DNA of 64,000 bases from Flavobacterium sp. BFFFF2 (GCA_002256385.1 NKJD01000010.1:1-64000), one strand, 5' to 3'; shown: positions 35,819 through 44,612, numbered from the stretch's first letter. Notes: generated from the letters alone by a model not told the origin. Translations and numbers: made by a program.

Positions 35819-36208
35819 TTAAAATCCACTATCAATGGGTTCCCATAATTCAATTTTGTTTCCTTCTGGATCTAAAATCCAGGCAAACTTGCCATAATCG
35901 AAACTTTGCGGTTCGCCCACCAAAGTGATGCCTGCTCCTTGTAAATTTTCAAGTAACGCATCCAAATTGTCCACCCGGTAATTAATCATCATGGGTTTGT
36001 CAGAGGGGTCAAAATAAGTGGAGCGTTGTTCAAACAAGGACCATTGCGTCAAGCAATCTTTGCCCTCGGCGTCTTTCCAAAAAAAGGACCAGCCATAGGC
36101 ATCAACGGGGATGCCCAACTGGGTTTGGTACCAGTTTTTTAATCCTTCGCAATCAGCAGCTTTAATAAAAACACCTCCGATTCCTGTTACTTTTCCAATT
36201 TTATCCAT
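35819..36208 (-). CDS. VOC (glyoxalase/dioxygenase-like) superfamily protein
   Basis: A single VOC domain of 129 residues starting MDKIGKVTGIGGVFIKAADC. The paired beta-alpha-beta modules are visible: LKNWYQTQLGIPVDAYGWSFFW, and the second half DALLENLQGAGITLVGEPQS...WILDPEGNKIELWEP, which carries the Glu metal ligand of the fold. Members include glyoxalases, ring-cleaving dioxygenases and resistance proteins; the substrate is unknown. The open frame continues to 36256, but the ATG at 36208 fits the domain. It is last in the redox gene run. Confidence 0.8.
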   Translation of the reverse strand: MDKIGKVTGIGGVFIKAADCEGLKNWYQTQLGIPVDAYGWSFFWKDAEGKDCLTQWSLFEQRSTYFDPSDKPMMINYRVDNLDALLENLQGAGITLVGEPQSFDYGKFAWILDPEGNKIELWEPIDSGF

Positions 36209-36256
36209 GATTTTTTCTATTACTTTACGTTGACCATTTGATGTTTGAACCATCAA

Positions 36257-37204
36257 CTATTGGGTCGATTTTTGCTTCCAATCAATAATTTTTTCAGCCA
36301 ATATATTGGCCATTTTAAAATGGCTTTCGTGCGTCCAGCCGGCAATATGAGGCGTCATTAACACCCGCTCATCGGCTATCAAGCGAGTTAAAAGTGGATG
36401 TTGAGTCAGGTTTTCAAACGATTTGGATTCAAATTCATGCACATCTAAACAGGCACCTAACACACCACCGCTATCCAAACCATCAATCAGCGCTTTGGTG
36501 TCAACCACAGCGCCTCTGGCCGTGTTCACGATCCAAAAGGGTTTTTTACATGCTGCAATAAATGCGGCATCAATTAAATGATATGTTTCGGGAGTCTGCG
36601 GCACATGTAAACTAATAATGTCAGCCTCATTTTGCAAGACTTCCAAGGGTACTTGTTGGGCCCATTGGTTGCCCAAGGCAGGAATAATATCAACTGCCAA
36701 AACTTTGCAATTGAATCCATTCAATTTTTTGGCAAACGAATTTCCCATGCGGCCATACCCAATAATGCCAATGGTTTTGCCTTCCAATTCAAACCCTCTG
36801 TTTTCGGCTCTTTTCCAAATGCCAGCTTGCATTTCACGGTGTGCAATTTCCAATCGATTTAACAGCGATAACAACATGCCCAAAGCATGCTCACCTACTG
36901 CGTTTTCATTGCCTTCTGGTACTGCAAACACTTGAATGCCTTGTTTTTTAGCGGTTTCAATATCAATGTTTTCCAAACCCGCACCAACGCGGCCGATAAA
37001 TTGTAAACGGGTGGTTTTTTCTAACAGGTTTTTATCAATGGGCAATCGGCTCCTTAAAATGAGCCCATCAAATTGATTGATCTGATCAATTAATTCAGTG
37101 TAAGTACAATGGTAATCAGCCACATTTTCGAATCCGGCAGCAGCCAATTGTTCCCGTAAAATAGGATGATTGGTGTCAATATGTAAAATGCGCATACTCA
37201 TCAT
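36257..37204 (-). CDS. D-2-hydroxyacid dehydrogenase (phosphoglycerate dehydrogenase-like)
   Basis: NAD-dependent oxidoreductase of 315 residues. It has the catalytic-domain start MRILHIDTNHPILREQL, the NAD motif GKTIGIIGYGRMGNSFAKKL, the arginine in VNTARGAVVDTKAL, and the catalytic His in MTPHIAGWTHES. Glu lies in DVHEFE, at the usual position. It lacks the C-terminal ACT domain of many serine-pathway SerA enzymes, so it could be 3-phosphoglycerate dehydrogenase or another hydroxyacid dehydrogenase. It starts just three bases after the stop of the aldo/keto reductase. The ATG at 37195 is also possible. Confidence 0.9.
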   Translation of the reverse strand: MMSMRILHIDTNHPILREQLAAAGFENVADYHCTYTELIDQINQFDGLILRSRLPIDKNLLEKTTRLQFIGRVGAGLENIDIETAKKQGIQVFAVPEGNENAVGEHALGMLLSLLNRLEIAHREMQAGIWKRAENRGFELEGKTIGIIGYGRMGNSFAKKLNGFNCKVLAVDIIPALGNQWAQQVPLEVLQNEADIISLHVPQTPETYHLIDAAFIAACKKPFWIVNTARGAVVDTKALIDGLDSGGVLGACLDVHEFESKSFENLTQHPLLTRLIADERVLMTPHIAGWTHESHFKMANILAEKIIDWKQKSTQ

Positions 37205-37207
37205 GAA

Positions 37208-38245
37208 CTAAGGCGATGGATCGGGGTGCAATTGGTGAATGAATCCGACTTCTTTGATTAATTCGGGCGTTAACACAACTGCGGCTGCGGCAATGTTTTC
37301 CTTTAATTGTTCCATGGTGGTAGCACCAATGATGGCGGCTGACACAAAGGGTTGGTGCATGACAAAAGCCAATGCCAACTGAGCAGGTGTCATCCCATTT
37401 TTTTGTGCCAATTGGGCATATTTTTTTGAAGCTATTCGGGCTTCAGGGCTGTTATATCGGGCCATTTGCGGAAAAGCATGAATCCGGTCGCTTGGCTTGG
37501 CGGTTCCCAATTCATATTTGTTGCTTAACACGCCAAAGGCCAAAGGTGAATAAGCCCAAAAATCGATTTTTTCGCGGAAACATACTTCTGCCAAACCAAT
37601 TTCGGCTGTTCTATTTAATAAAGAATACGGGTTTTGAACCGTGGCAATTTTTGGCAATGATTGCCATCTGTTGGCTTCCACAAAACGCATGACGCCCCAA
37701 GGAGTTTCATTGGATATGCCAATATGTTTAATTTTACCTTCATTGACACAGTCACTTAAGCAGGTCAACACCGAATTAAAATTTTCTTCCCATGGGTCGT
37801 CGTACCCACTAAAGCCTCTTTGCCCAAACATATTTGATTGGCGCTCGGGCCAGTGAAGCTGGTATAAATCAATGTAATCTGTTTGAAGGCGTTGTAAACT
37901 TTTGTCAATTCCATGGCGAATGGAATCAGCAGAAAAGGTTAAGTCCTCACGAATATACGTCATACTTCGGTTGGGACCAGCCAATTTTGTGGCCAAAAAA
38001 ACGTCTTCTCGACGGTTGGTTTCTTGAAACCATTTTCCAATAATACGCTCGGTGTCACCATAAGTTGCTTGTTGCGCAGGCACAGGGTACATTTCGGCGG
38101 TGTCCCAATAGGTAATTCCTTGGTCTAGGGCAAAATTCAGTTGGTCATTGGCTTCAGACACCGTGTTTTGGCGTCCAAAAGTCATGGTGCCCAACACCAT
38201 TTTATTTGCGGGGCTTTTGAATGAATTAAGCAATGGATTAGACAT
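37208..38245 (-). CDS. Aldo/keto reductase
   Basis: NADPH-dependent carbonyl reductase of 345 residues (TIM barrel). It starts MSNPLLNSFKSPANKMVLGTMTFGRQN, with the catalytic Asp and Tyr in YWDTAEMYP, Lys in VFLATKLAGP and the His in YQLHWPERQ. NADP contacts lie near the C-terminus (IIGATTMEQLKENI). It resembles the YajO/Tas branch. Its ATG overlaps the last eight bases of the upstream reductase gene (ATGTCTAA), so the two are translationally coupled. Confidence 0.93.
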   Translation of the reverse strand: MSNPLLNSFKSPANKMVLGTMTFGRQNTVSEANDQLNFALDQGITYWDTAEMYPVPAQQATYGDTERIIGKWFQETNRREDVFLATKLAGPNRSMTYIREDLTFSADSIRHGIDKSLQRLQTDYIDLYQLHWPERQSNMFGQRGFSGYDDPWEENFNSVLTCLSDCVNEGKIKHIGISNETPWGVMRFVEANRWQSLPKIATVQNPYSLLNRTAEIGLAEVCFREKIDFWAYSPLAFGVLSNKYELGTAKPSDRIHAFPQMARYNSPEARIASKKYAQLAQKNGMTPAQLALAFVMHQPFVSAAIIGATTMEQLKENIAAAAVVLTPELIKEVGFIHQLHPDPSP

Positions 38246-39287
38246 CGTCATAATCAATCACTAAATGCGCGCTGGTAGGGTGTGCTTGGCAGGTTAAAAT
38301 CAGGCCATCAGCCAATTCGCTATCTGTTAAAATGGCATTCTTCTTCATCTCCACACTGCCTTCTTTTACGCGGGCTAAGCAACTGCTGCAAATACCTCCT
38401 TGACAAGAGTAAGGGGCATCAACCCCATGTTTGAGGGCGGCTTCGAGCACGGTTTGTTTGGCTGACATGTCAAAGGCGCTTTCATCTCCGTCAAGTACAA
38501 CGGTCACTTGCGTATGCCCATCGGATAACACCTTGGTGTCAGGTGTGCTTTCGGTATTAAACAATTCAAAATGGATCTTTTTCTCAGGCACATTTTTTGA
38601 TTTCAATGCGTCCGATACATTTTGAATCATGGATTCTGGCCCGCATAGGTAATAAGCGCTGATGTCTAAGTCGCCCTGTTTTTTAAAGAAAATTTCAAGT
38701 GCAGCTTCACCCGTAATACGACCAGCATGGCTGTCACCTTCTACGCTTTGGCTATAAAATGAATGCACCCAAAAACGCCCAACATACTGCTGGCTCAATT
38801 GTGCGAGTTCATTTTTAAATAAAGTACTTGAAGGGGTTTGGTTTCCGTATAGCAACACCACCGAACTATTTGGTTCTTGTGCTAAAATGGTTTTTACGAT
38901 GGAAAGAATCGGGGTAATGCCACTTCCAGCAGCTACCGCGCCAATTATGCGTTGTTTTTCTGGATGCGGATTTAAAGTAAAACGGCCCTCTGGCAAGCTT
39001 ACATCAAGCAAGTCGCCCACTTTCAGGTGTTTGTTGGCAAACACAGAAAACGTACCACCTTTCACTGCTTTAATGGCTATTTGCCAATGGCCACTTATCG
39101 GAGTTGAACATAGGGAATAAGCGCGGCGCAATTCTTGGCCATCAAGGGTGCATTTTATGGTAACATATTGCCCTGCCTGAAAAGCAAACAATGATTGCAG
39201 TTCAGCGGGGACGGCAAAAGTGACAACGACCGCATCGGCCGTTTCTTTTTGGATGTCTTGTATAATTAGTTTGTAAAATGTTGGCAT
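38238..39287 (-). CDS. Flavin/2Fe-2S oxidoreductase (PaaE-like)
   Basis: Electron-transfer protein of 349 residues with a flavodoxin-reductase part followed by a plant-type ferredoxin. The FAD site is RRAYSLCSTP, the NAD(P) site AVAAGSGITPILSIV, and the iron-sulfur ligands are in PYSCQGGICSSCLARV plus LTCQAHP. PaaE of phenylacetyl-CoA oxygenase has this order, but no paaABC genes are present, so it may serve another oxygenase or desaturase, such as the fatty acid desaturase at 43492 (inference). The start at MPTFYKL is fixed by the promoter TACCTTTG at 39305-39312, inside the longer open frame. First gene of the run. Confidence 0.92.
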   Translation of the reverse strand: MPTFYKLIIQDIQKETADAVVVTFAVPAELQSLFAFQAGQYVTIKCTLDGQELRRAYSLCSTPISGHWQIAIKAVKGGTFSVFANKHLKVGDLLDVSLPEGRFTLNPHPEKQRIIGAVAAGSGITPILSIVKTILAQEPNSSVVLLYGNQTPSSTLFKNELAQLSQQYVGRFWVHSFYSQSVEGDSHAGRITGEAALEIFFKKQGDLDISAYYLCGPESMIQNVSDALKSKNVPEKKIHFELFNTESTPDTKVLSDGHTQVTVVLDGDESAFDMSAKQTVLEAALKHGVDAPYSCQGGICSSCLARVKEGSVEMKKNAILTDSELADGLILTCQAHPTSAHLVIDYDDV

Positions 39288-39304
39288 TGATTCGTAAATT
39301 TTTG

Positions 39305-39312
39305 CAAAGGTA
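39305..39312 (-). promoter_or_regulatory. -7 promoter motif of the PaaE-like/AKR/dehydrogenase run
   Basis: TACCTTTG on the minus strand followed by C, 17 bases before the ATG at 39287. Confidence 0.65.
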
Positions 39313-39491
39313 AGCATCCCGTGAAAAGTATTAAAAGGAACAGCAAAATGTTTGATCCAAAAGGCCATTTATTGCAAAATATAGATTGAATCCAACTATT
39401 CAACCCGGATTTGCGCTTGTTTTTTATTCTAAATAATTTATGATGTGTAATTTGGGTTTAAAAAATAGAGGAATGATTATTGGGGTGTAGT
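39313..39491. other. Spacer upstream of the redox run
   Basis: AT-rich; no gene or recognisable site. The duplicated region begins at its right edge. Confidence 0.35.
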
Positions 39492-39560
39492 AAAACTAAA
39501 AGAGCTTTTAAAAAAAGCTCTTTTAGTTTGTCTAATAAATCCCCCGACAAATTAGACAAA
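39492..39560 (-). terminator. Twin hairpins, first copy (duplicated unit)
   Basis: Two adjoining inverted repeats: AAACTAAAAGAGCTTT / AAAGCTCTTTTAGTTT (39492-39529) and TTTGTCTAAT / ATTAGACAAA (39527-39560). They lie downstream of the small minus-strand pseudogene and have matching counterparts at 40655-40723, downstream of the intact relative. Confidence 0.7.
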
Positions 39561-39633
39561 AAGTAAGTTAGTATTTGGTTATCTTTTGATTGGTATTTTT
39601 TTGTTATGAATTATTTCGCTATTTCTATTTATT

Positions 39634-39816
39634 TTATTCTTCTGTATCTCCAGTATTTTCTTTTTCAAAAGCTGCAGCATCAACTACATCCCACGATAAT
39701 ATCGACGGCGCTTTATTAATGGAAAAATCAAAACTAAAATTATAGGTGAGTCCATAGCTATTTACGTATACTATATTGTCAAGCATAGGTTTTAATTCTT
39801 CATTCATTATGATCAT
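39634..39816 (-). pseudogene. Truncated copy of the unknown 162-residue membrane protein gene
   Basis: Encodes 60 residues that parallel the first third of the protein at 40803-41291: DNIVYVNSYGLTYNFSF against NDIVYTNSCGRIYQFGF, and LSWDVVDAAAFEKEN against FSWNVVDTVYFEKKN. After FEKEN the sequence jumps straight to the homologous 3' flanking DNA, so roughly 300 bp with both membrane helices have been deleted. A short product could still be made, but it would lack the membrane part. The first copy of rsmG next to it is also broken. Confidence 0.75.
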
Positions 39817-40157
39817 TTAAAATAATAAAAACGGGACTTTAAACTAATTATGGATGGTGTGAAAAAGGATGAAATTAATTCAATAATCCCATTTACATGG
39901 CAAACATATAAATCAGAAACACAAGCAATGTGCTGAAAACTGACTTGGTGTATTGAAAAACATCATTATTTTTAATATTCATCAAAATACGGCTTTCAAT
40001 ATTTTGTAAAGCATTGATAAAAAAGTAATTATAAAACCCGTAAAAAATGCTACATGTTACTTTTTTTGTAGCAACCTGATTTGATGATCAAAATTTAGGC
40101 GTTTTTCACCCTTTACTATTCGTTTTAACTCCCATAATTTGCACCCAAAATTGTGAT
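39817..40157. repeat. Divergent control region of the duplicated unit, first copy
   Basis: Related along its length to 41292-41624, for example the shared GACTTGGTGTATTGAA and the stretch GTTACTTTTTT before rsmG, with many point differences. No gene is seen. It should hold promoters for the small gene and for rsmG. Confidence 0.65.
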
Positions 40158-40589
40158 ATGGAACTTTTGAATCAGTACTTCCCGGCGTTAACGGTCGAGC
40201 AACAGGCTAAATTTGCTTCGTTGGATGAACTTTATAAAGAATGGAATGCCCGCATCAATGTGATTTCACGCAAGGATATTGATCAATTGTCGGTAAATCA
40301 TGTGTTGCATTCATTGGCCATTGCTAGGGTGCAAGAATTTTTACCTGGTTCTCAAATTCTTGATGTTGAAACGGGCGGTGGTTTTCCTGGAATCCCGTTG
40401 GCCATATTGTTTTCGGAAACTGAATTTTTTCTCATTGACGTGATTCTCAAAAAAACCAAAGTAGTTCAGGCGATTGCCGACGAATTAAGACTTAAAAATG
40501 TGGTGGTGCGCCAACAACAGTCGGAAGCGGTGAAGAAAACATTTGCATGTACCGTTACAGTAACTCCGAAGATTTTATTATCTGCCTGA
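40158..40589 (+). pseudogene. rsmG: Truncated rsmG copy
   Basis: Its first roughly 125 residues match the intact RsmG at 41625-42242 with only about six differences. It then diverges (after QQQSEAVKKTF) and stops at 143 residues rather than 205, so the last third is lost. The SAM-binding motif is also damaged: residue 71 is Glu (DVETGGGFPG) where the intact copy has Gly (DVGTGGGFPG). Both defects argue that it is non-functional. It is the product of a tandem duplication with partial deletion, and the near identity of the shared part suggests a fairly recent event or gene conversion. Confidence 0.88.
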
Positions 40590-40654
40590 AATTATATTTT
40601 TTTAAAAAAAAATTTCAGTTTTAGACGAAACGAGTATTAATGCGTTTTTTTAAA

Positions 40655-40723
40655 AACAAAAAAGAGCTTTTAAAAAAAGCTCTTTTGGTTTGTCTACTAT
40701 ATTCCCCAATAAGTTAGACAAAA
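40655..40723 (-). terminator. Twin hairpins, second copy (duplicated unit)
   Basis: Counterpart of 39492-39560: AAAGAGCTTT / AAAGCTCTTT followed by TTTGTCTA / TAGACAAA. Both stems are kept although the loops differ. They lie about 80 bases downstream of the small membrane protein gene on the minus strand. Confidence 0.7.
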
Positions 40724-40802
40724 AAGTAAGTTGGTGTTTGGTAACTAATTATGATTCTATTTTTGTTGTTAAACCGGAATAGATCTGTTCTTAACAACCG
40801 GA

Positions 40803-41291
40803 TTAATTAATTTTTATTGATGGCATTTTTTTTGCAAAGTCATTGAAGGCATAATTTCTGTCCTTTGTATTTTTGATCATTCGGGTAAAATCTTTTGCTA
40901 CATCAATATGATAGTGTGGGATCTGGTTTACTTTACAGGTACCATCTTTGAATTTAATGATAATTAGGGGCACTTGCTGTGCAATATCAACCAATGCAAT
41001 CAATAGCGCGATAATAAATCCGCCATTAATTACCCAGTCAATTTGTGGAAATATATATACGTTAAATGCAATAGCAACAAGCGTAATAATCAGTAACAAT
41101 CCTAATTTGTATATGTTTACTTTATTCTTTTTTTCGAAATACACCGTATCGACAACATTCCATGAGAAAAACAGGTAATCGTTATTAATTAATAACTCAA
41201 AGCCAAATTGGTAGATACGTCCACAGCTATTTGTGTATACTATGTCGTTTAAATTTGGTTTTATATTGTCAATTACAGAACTAATTTTCAT
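40803..41291 (-). CDS. Unknown membrane protein, intact copy
   Basis: A 162-residue protein I do not recognise. The first 60 residues are hydrophilic and beta-rich (NIKPNLNDIVYTNSCGRIYQ...SWNVVDTVYFEKKN). Two membrane helices follow (about 61-80 and 86-105), then a basic cytoplasmic tail. The gene is more AT-rich than its neighbours. It is transcribed away from rsmG, and this gene pair has been duplicated as a unit (broken copy at 39634-40589). It could be an immunity-like or lineage-specific protein, but nothing supports a specific function. Confidence 0.7.
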   Translation of the reverse strand: MKISSVIDNIKPNLNDIVYTNSCGRIYQFGFELLINNDYLFFSWNVVDTVYFEKKNKVNIYKLGLLLIITLVAIAFNVYIFPQIDWVINGGFIIALLIALVDIAQQVPLIIIKFKDGTCKVNQIPHYHIDVAKDFTRMIKNTKDRNYAFNDFAKKMPSIKIN

Positions 41292-41624
41292 TTAATAAAA
41301 TGGGCCTATAAATTAATTATGGATGGAGTAAAAGGATCAAGTTAAATGAATAGACCCATTACTGCGGCAAACATATAAAGGACAAATCAAAATAGTGTTT
41401 TGAAAAAGGACTTGGTGTATTGAATAGGAACATTTTTTTTAGAATTCATCAAATTAAGGTTTTTGCTATGTTATAAAGTGTTGAAATAAAAGAAATTATA
41501 AAATCCGTAAAAAAGGTTACATGTTACTTTTTTTATAGCAACCTGATTTGAAGACCAAAATTTAGGTGTTTTTCACCCTTGACTATTCGTTTTAACTCCC
41601 GTAATTTGCACCCAAAATTGTGAT
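41292..41624. repeat. Divergent control region of the duplicated unit, second copy
   Basis: Homologous to 39817-40157. No gene is seen. A GTAATTTG sequence about 20 bases before the rsmG ATG approximates the -7 promoter motif. Confidence 0.6.
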
Positions 41625-42242
41625 ATGGAACTTTTGAATCAGTACTTCCCTGCGTTAACGGTTGAGCAACAGGCTAAATTTGCTTCGTTGGATGAACTTT
41701 ATAAAGAATGGAATGCCCGCATCAATGTGATTTCACGCAAGGATATTGATCAATTGTCGGTAAATCATGTGTTGCATTCATTGGCCATTGCTAGGGTGCA
41801 AGAATTTTTACCTGGTTCTCAAATTCTTGATGTTGGAACGGGCGGTGGTTTTCCTGGAATCCCGCTGGCCATATTGTTTCCAGAAACCGAATTTTTTCTC
41901 ATTGACGTGATTCTCAAAAAAACCAAAGTAGTTCAGGCGATTGCCGACGAATTGGGTCTTAAAAATGTGGTGGTGCGCCAACAGCAAGCGCAAGCAGTAA
42001 AAGAATCGTTTGATTTTATTGTAAGTAGGGCCGTGACCAACATGCCCGATTTTGTCGATTGGGTTGGTAAAAAAGTAAAATTCAAATCGGATCACGAACG
42101 ACGCAACGGCATCTTATACTTAAAAGGAGGTGACCTTAAAGAAGAATTGCGACCTTTTCCAAAAGCCCAATGTTTTCCCATATCTGACTGGTTTTCGGAA
42201 CCATTCTTTGAAACCAAGCAAGTGGTTTATTTGGGGCTGTAA
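41625..42242 (+). CDS. rsmG: 16S rRNA (guanine(527)-N7)-methyltransferase RsmG
   Basis: Methylates G527 (E. coli numbering) in the 530 loop of 16S rRNA using S-adenosylmethionine. The 205-residue protein has the family start MELLNQYFPALTVEQQAKF...LYKEWNARINVISRKDID, the SAM motif ILDVGTGGGFPGIPLAILFP (intact glycines), and the FDFIVSRAVTNMPDFV motif. Loss of RsmG in other bacteria gives low-level streptomycin resistance (established knowledge), so the presence of one intact and one broken copy is notable. It is followed by a convergent terminator shared with the aminotransferase. Confidence 0.96.
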   Translation: MELLNQYFPALTVEQQAKFASLDELYKEWNARINVISRKDIDQLSVNHVLHSLAIARVQEFLPGSQILDVGTGGGFPGIPLAILFPETEFFLIDVILKKTKVVQAIADELGLKNVVVRQQQAQAVKESFDFIVSRAVTNMPDFVDWVGKKVKFKSDHERRNGILYLKGGDLKEELRPFPKAQCFPISDWFSEPFFETKQVVYLGL

Positions 42243-42261
42243 AATTGTTGAGCATGGCCAT

Positions 42262-42286
42262 AAAAAAACCACCTCAAGGGTGGTTT
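42262..42286. terminator. Bidirectional terminator between rsmG and the aminotransferase
   Basis: Stem AAACCACC / GGTGGTTT with loop TCAAG, with an A run before it and T-rich sequence after it, between two convergent genes. Confidence 0.8.
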
Positions 42287-42293
42287 GCTATTT

Positions 42294-43478
42294 TTAAGAA
42301 ACAACTTCTTTTATTCGTTGGAGTGCTTCAGTGAGTTGATCTTCGCTGGTCGCAAAAGACAATCTGATGCAATCTGGATTGCCAAAAGCATCGCCGGTTA
42401 CGGTAGCAATGCCCGCTTCGGCCAACAAATACATGGAGAAGTCGTCGGCATTCTGAATGGTTTTGCCGCGAAGGGTTTTGCCAAAGTAAAAAGAAATGTC
42501 TGGAAATACGTAGAATGCCCCGTCGGGTATGGTCGTTTTAAATCCGGGTATGTCTTTTAAAAGAGTTAATACCAAATCGCGTCGGCGGTGAAAAGCGTCA
42601 ACCATATCTTTCAATACAATTGGGTCTGCATCAACGGCGGCAATGGTAGCGCGTTGTGCAATGGAATTGGCACCCGAGGTTACTTGTCCCTGCATTTTAG
42701 TACATGCCTTGGCAATAAAAGCAGGAGCACCCATATATCCAATGCGCCATCCGGTCATGGCAAAGGCTTTGGCCACCCCATTCACGGTGATGGTTCTGTC
42801 CATCATGCCAGGCAATGAAGCGATGCTGCAATAATCGGCTGTAAAATTAATGTGCTCATAAATTTCGTCCGACACTACATAAATAGCTGGAAAATCGGCC
42901 AATACGGTGGTTAAACCTGCCAATTCATCGCGCGAATACACCGAACCGCTTGGGTTACAAGGCGAGCTAAACCACATCATTTTGGTGCGTGGTGTACAAG
43001 CTTGACGCAGTTGTCCGGGTGTAATTTTAAAATTGCTTTCAACGGTCGTAGGTACCACCACTGGAATGCCACCCGCCATTTTGATGATTTCATAATACGA
43101 CACCCAATAAGGAGCGGGTAAAATAACTTCGTCACCTTCGTCAATCATTGATTGGGCGATGTTGTAAAGTGCTTGTTTGGCACCAGTAGAAACAACAATG
43201 TTTTCGGGTTTATAATCGAGTTGATTGTCGCGTTTAAACTTTTTGCAAATGGCTTCTTTCAAATCCACGTACCCATCAACGGGGGGGTATTTGCTGTAAT
43301 TTTCATCAATGGCTTTTTTGGCAGCTTCTTTGATAAAATCTGGGGTGTTAAAATCAGGTTCCCCCAAGCTAAGACTAATAATATCTTTCCCTTGTGCTTT
43401 TAATTCACGAGCCAAGGCAGCCATGGCTAAGGTTTGCGAAGTGGAGAGCGCTTCGATTCGTTGTGATAATGCAGACAT
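42294..43478 (-). CDS. Class I/II aminotransferase, aspartate aminotransferase-like
   Basis: PLP-dependent enzyme of 394 residues, most like aspartate aminotransferases of the Bacillus/Thermus (1b) type. Recognisable motifs are ISLSLGEPDFNTP, the tyrosine-containing YSKYPPVDGYVDLKEAI, NPSGSVYS, VVSDEIYEHI, and the PLP lysine in NGVAKAFAMTGWRIGY (K237). The arginine that binds the substrate carboxylate is in CIRLSFATSED. It probably makes aspartate or glutamate from 2-oxo acids. It starts 13 bp after the desaturase stop and is likely transcribed with it. Confidence 0.93.
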   Translation of the reverse strand: MSALSQRIEALSTSQTLAMAALARELKAQGKDIISLSLGEPDFNTPDFIKEAAKKAIDENYSKYPPVDGYVDLKEAICKKFKRDNQLDYKPENIVVSTGAKQALYNIAQSMIDEGDEVILPAPYWVSYYEIIKMAGGIPVVVPTTVESNFKITPGQLRQACTPRTKMMWFSSPCNPSGSVYSRDELAGLTTVLADFPAIYVVSDEIYEHINFTADYCSIASLPGMMDRTITVNGVAKAFAMTGWRIGYMGAPAFIAKACTKMQGQVTSGANSIAQRATIAAVDADPIVLKDMVDAFHRRRDLVLTLLKDIPGFKTTIPDGAFYVFPDISFYFGKTLRGKTIQNADDFSMYLLAEAGIATVTGDAFGNPDCIRLSFATSEDQLTEALQRIKEVVS

Positions 43479-43491
43479 ATTTGATGGTAAA

Positions 43492-44583
43492 TTAGCTAGC
43501 CAAAACCGGATTTTGACCTAGTTCTTTTAGATGCTTAAAGTGTGAAGCCATGGCCCCACGCATGGTTTTAAACTCATAATAAGGTAGTTCAAATTCCAGA
43601 GCTGTATTTTTTACAATTTCAGCAATTTGATTGTAATGAACATGGCTAATATGTGGAAATAAATGGTGTTCTATTTGGTGGTTTAATCCGCCTGTATAAT
43701 AATTAACCAACCAGTTTTTTGGAGCAAAATTGGCGGTTGTAAACAATTGGTGAATGGCCCAAGTGTTTTCCATTTCACCTTGATCATTGGGTACCAAAGT
43801 ATCTGTATCTTCGACCACATGCGCCAATTGAAATACTACACTCAATATGACACCCGCTGTATAATGCATAATGAAAAATCCCAACAATACTTTCCACCAA
43901 ACAATGCCCAAAACAAGCGGAAGAACGATCCAGATGGAGAAATACATCGATTTTGTAAATAATAAGGTTGTCCAACGAATGGCTGGGTTTTTAAATTCAC
44001 CGTATGACAATTGTCGTTTTAAATACCTTTTCATTTGAATGAAATCGGTGGTGATGGCCCAATTGAAGGTCAATAAACCATATAAAATAACGGAGTAAAT
44101 ATGTTGAAAACGGTGAAAGCGTCTCCATTCGGCTTGGTGCGAAAAGCGCATGATTCTTCCGGCCTCTAAATCTTCATCGTGGCCGTGGATATTGGTATAT
44201 GTGTGGTGCAATACATTGTGTTGTACTTGCCAGTTATAAACATTTCCAGCTAAAATGTAGATACTGCCACCCATGATTTTGTTAACCCAACCTTTATTGG
44301 AATACGCACCATGATTGCCATCGTGCATCACATTCATACCCACGCCAGCCATGCCCACGCCGATTACGATGCTCAATAATAAGTAGGCCCAAATAGGTAA
44401 GGCTAGCGTTAAAATGAAAAAATAGGGCCCCAAGAAAAGCAAAAACATGATGGCTGTTTTCAAATGTAACTTCCAGTTACCTGTTTTATCTAGCTTGTTT
44501 TCTTTGAAATAATTGTTGACCCGTTGGTTTAAAGTTCTAAAAAACTTTAGGTGGTCGTTTTTTGAAAAAACAGGAGATTGCAT
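43492..44583 (-). CDS. Fatty acid desaturase (acyl-lipid type)
   Basis: Membrane di-iron desaturase of 363 residues that would introduce a double bond into acyl chains. The three histidine boxes are HDGNH (87-91), HNVLHH (122-127) and HQIEHH (about 309-314), arranged among four or more membrane helices. The QIEHH box and the size place it with front-end type (delta-6-like) or linoleoyl-CoA desaturases. It lacks a fused cytochrome b5, so it needs an external electron donor; the PaaE-like reductase at 38238 is a candidate but this is inference. Confidence 0.93.
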   Translation of the reverse strand: MQSPVFSKNDHLKFFRTLNQRVNNYFKENKLDKTGNWKLHLKTAIMFLLFLGPYFFILTLALPIWAYLLLSIVIGVGMAGVGMNVMHDGNHGAYSNKGWVNKIMGGSIYILAGNVYNWQVQHNVLHHTYTNIHGHDEDLEAGRIMRFSHQAEWRRFHRFQHIYSVILYGLLTFNWAITTDFIQMKRYLKRQLSYGEFKNPAIRWTTLLFTKSMYFSIWIVLPLVLGIVWWKVLLGFFIMHYTAGVILSVVFQLAHVVEDTDTLVPNDQGEMENTWAIHQLFTTANFAPKNWLVNYYTGGLNHQIEHHLFPHISHVHYNQIAEIVKNTALEFELPYYEFKTMRGAMASHFKHLKELGQNPVLAS

Positions 44584-44604
44584 AATGATCTATTAAAAAC
44601 TGCG

Positions 44605-44612
44605 CAAAGGTA
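44605..44612 (-). promoter_or_regulatory. -7 promoter motif of the desaturase gene
   Basis: TACCTTTG followed by C on the minus strand, 21 bases before the ATG at 44583. Confidence 0.65.

Noticed and set aside
38238..39287. Phenylacetyl-CoA oxygenase reductase PaaE proper
   Set aside because: Domain order agrees, but no paaABCD genes are near. The name PaaE would overstate it.
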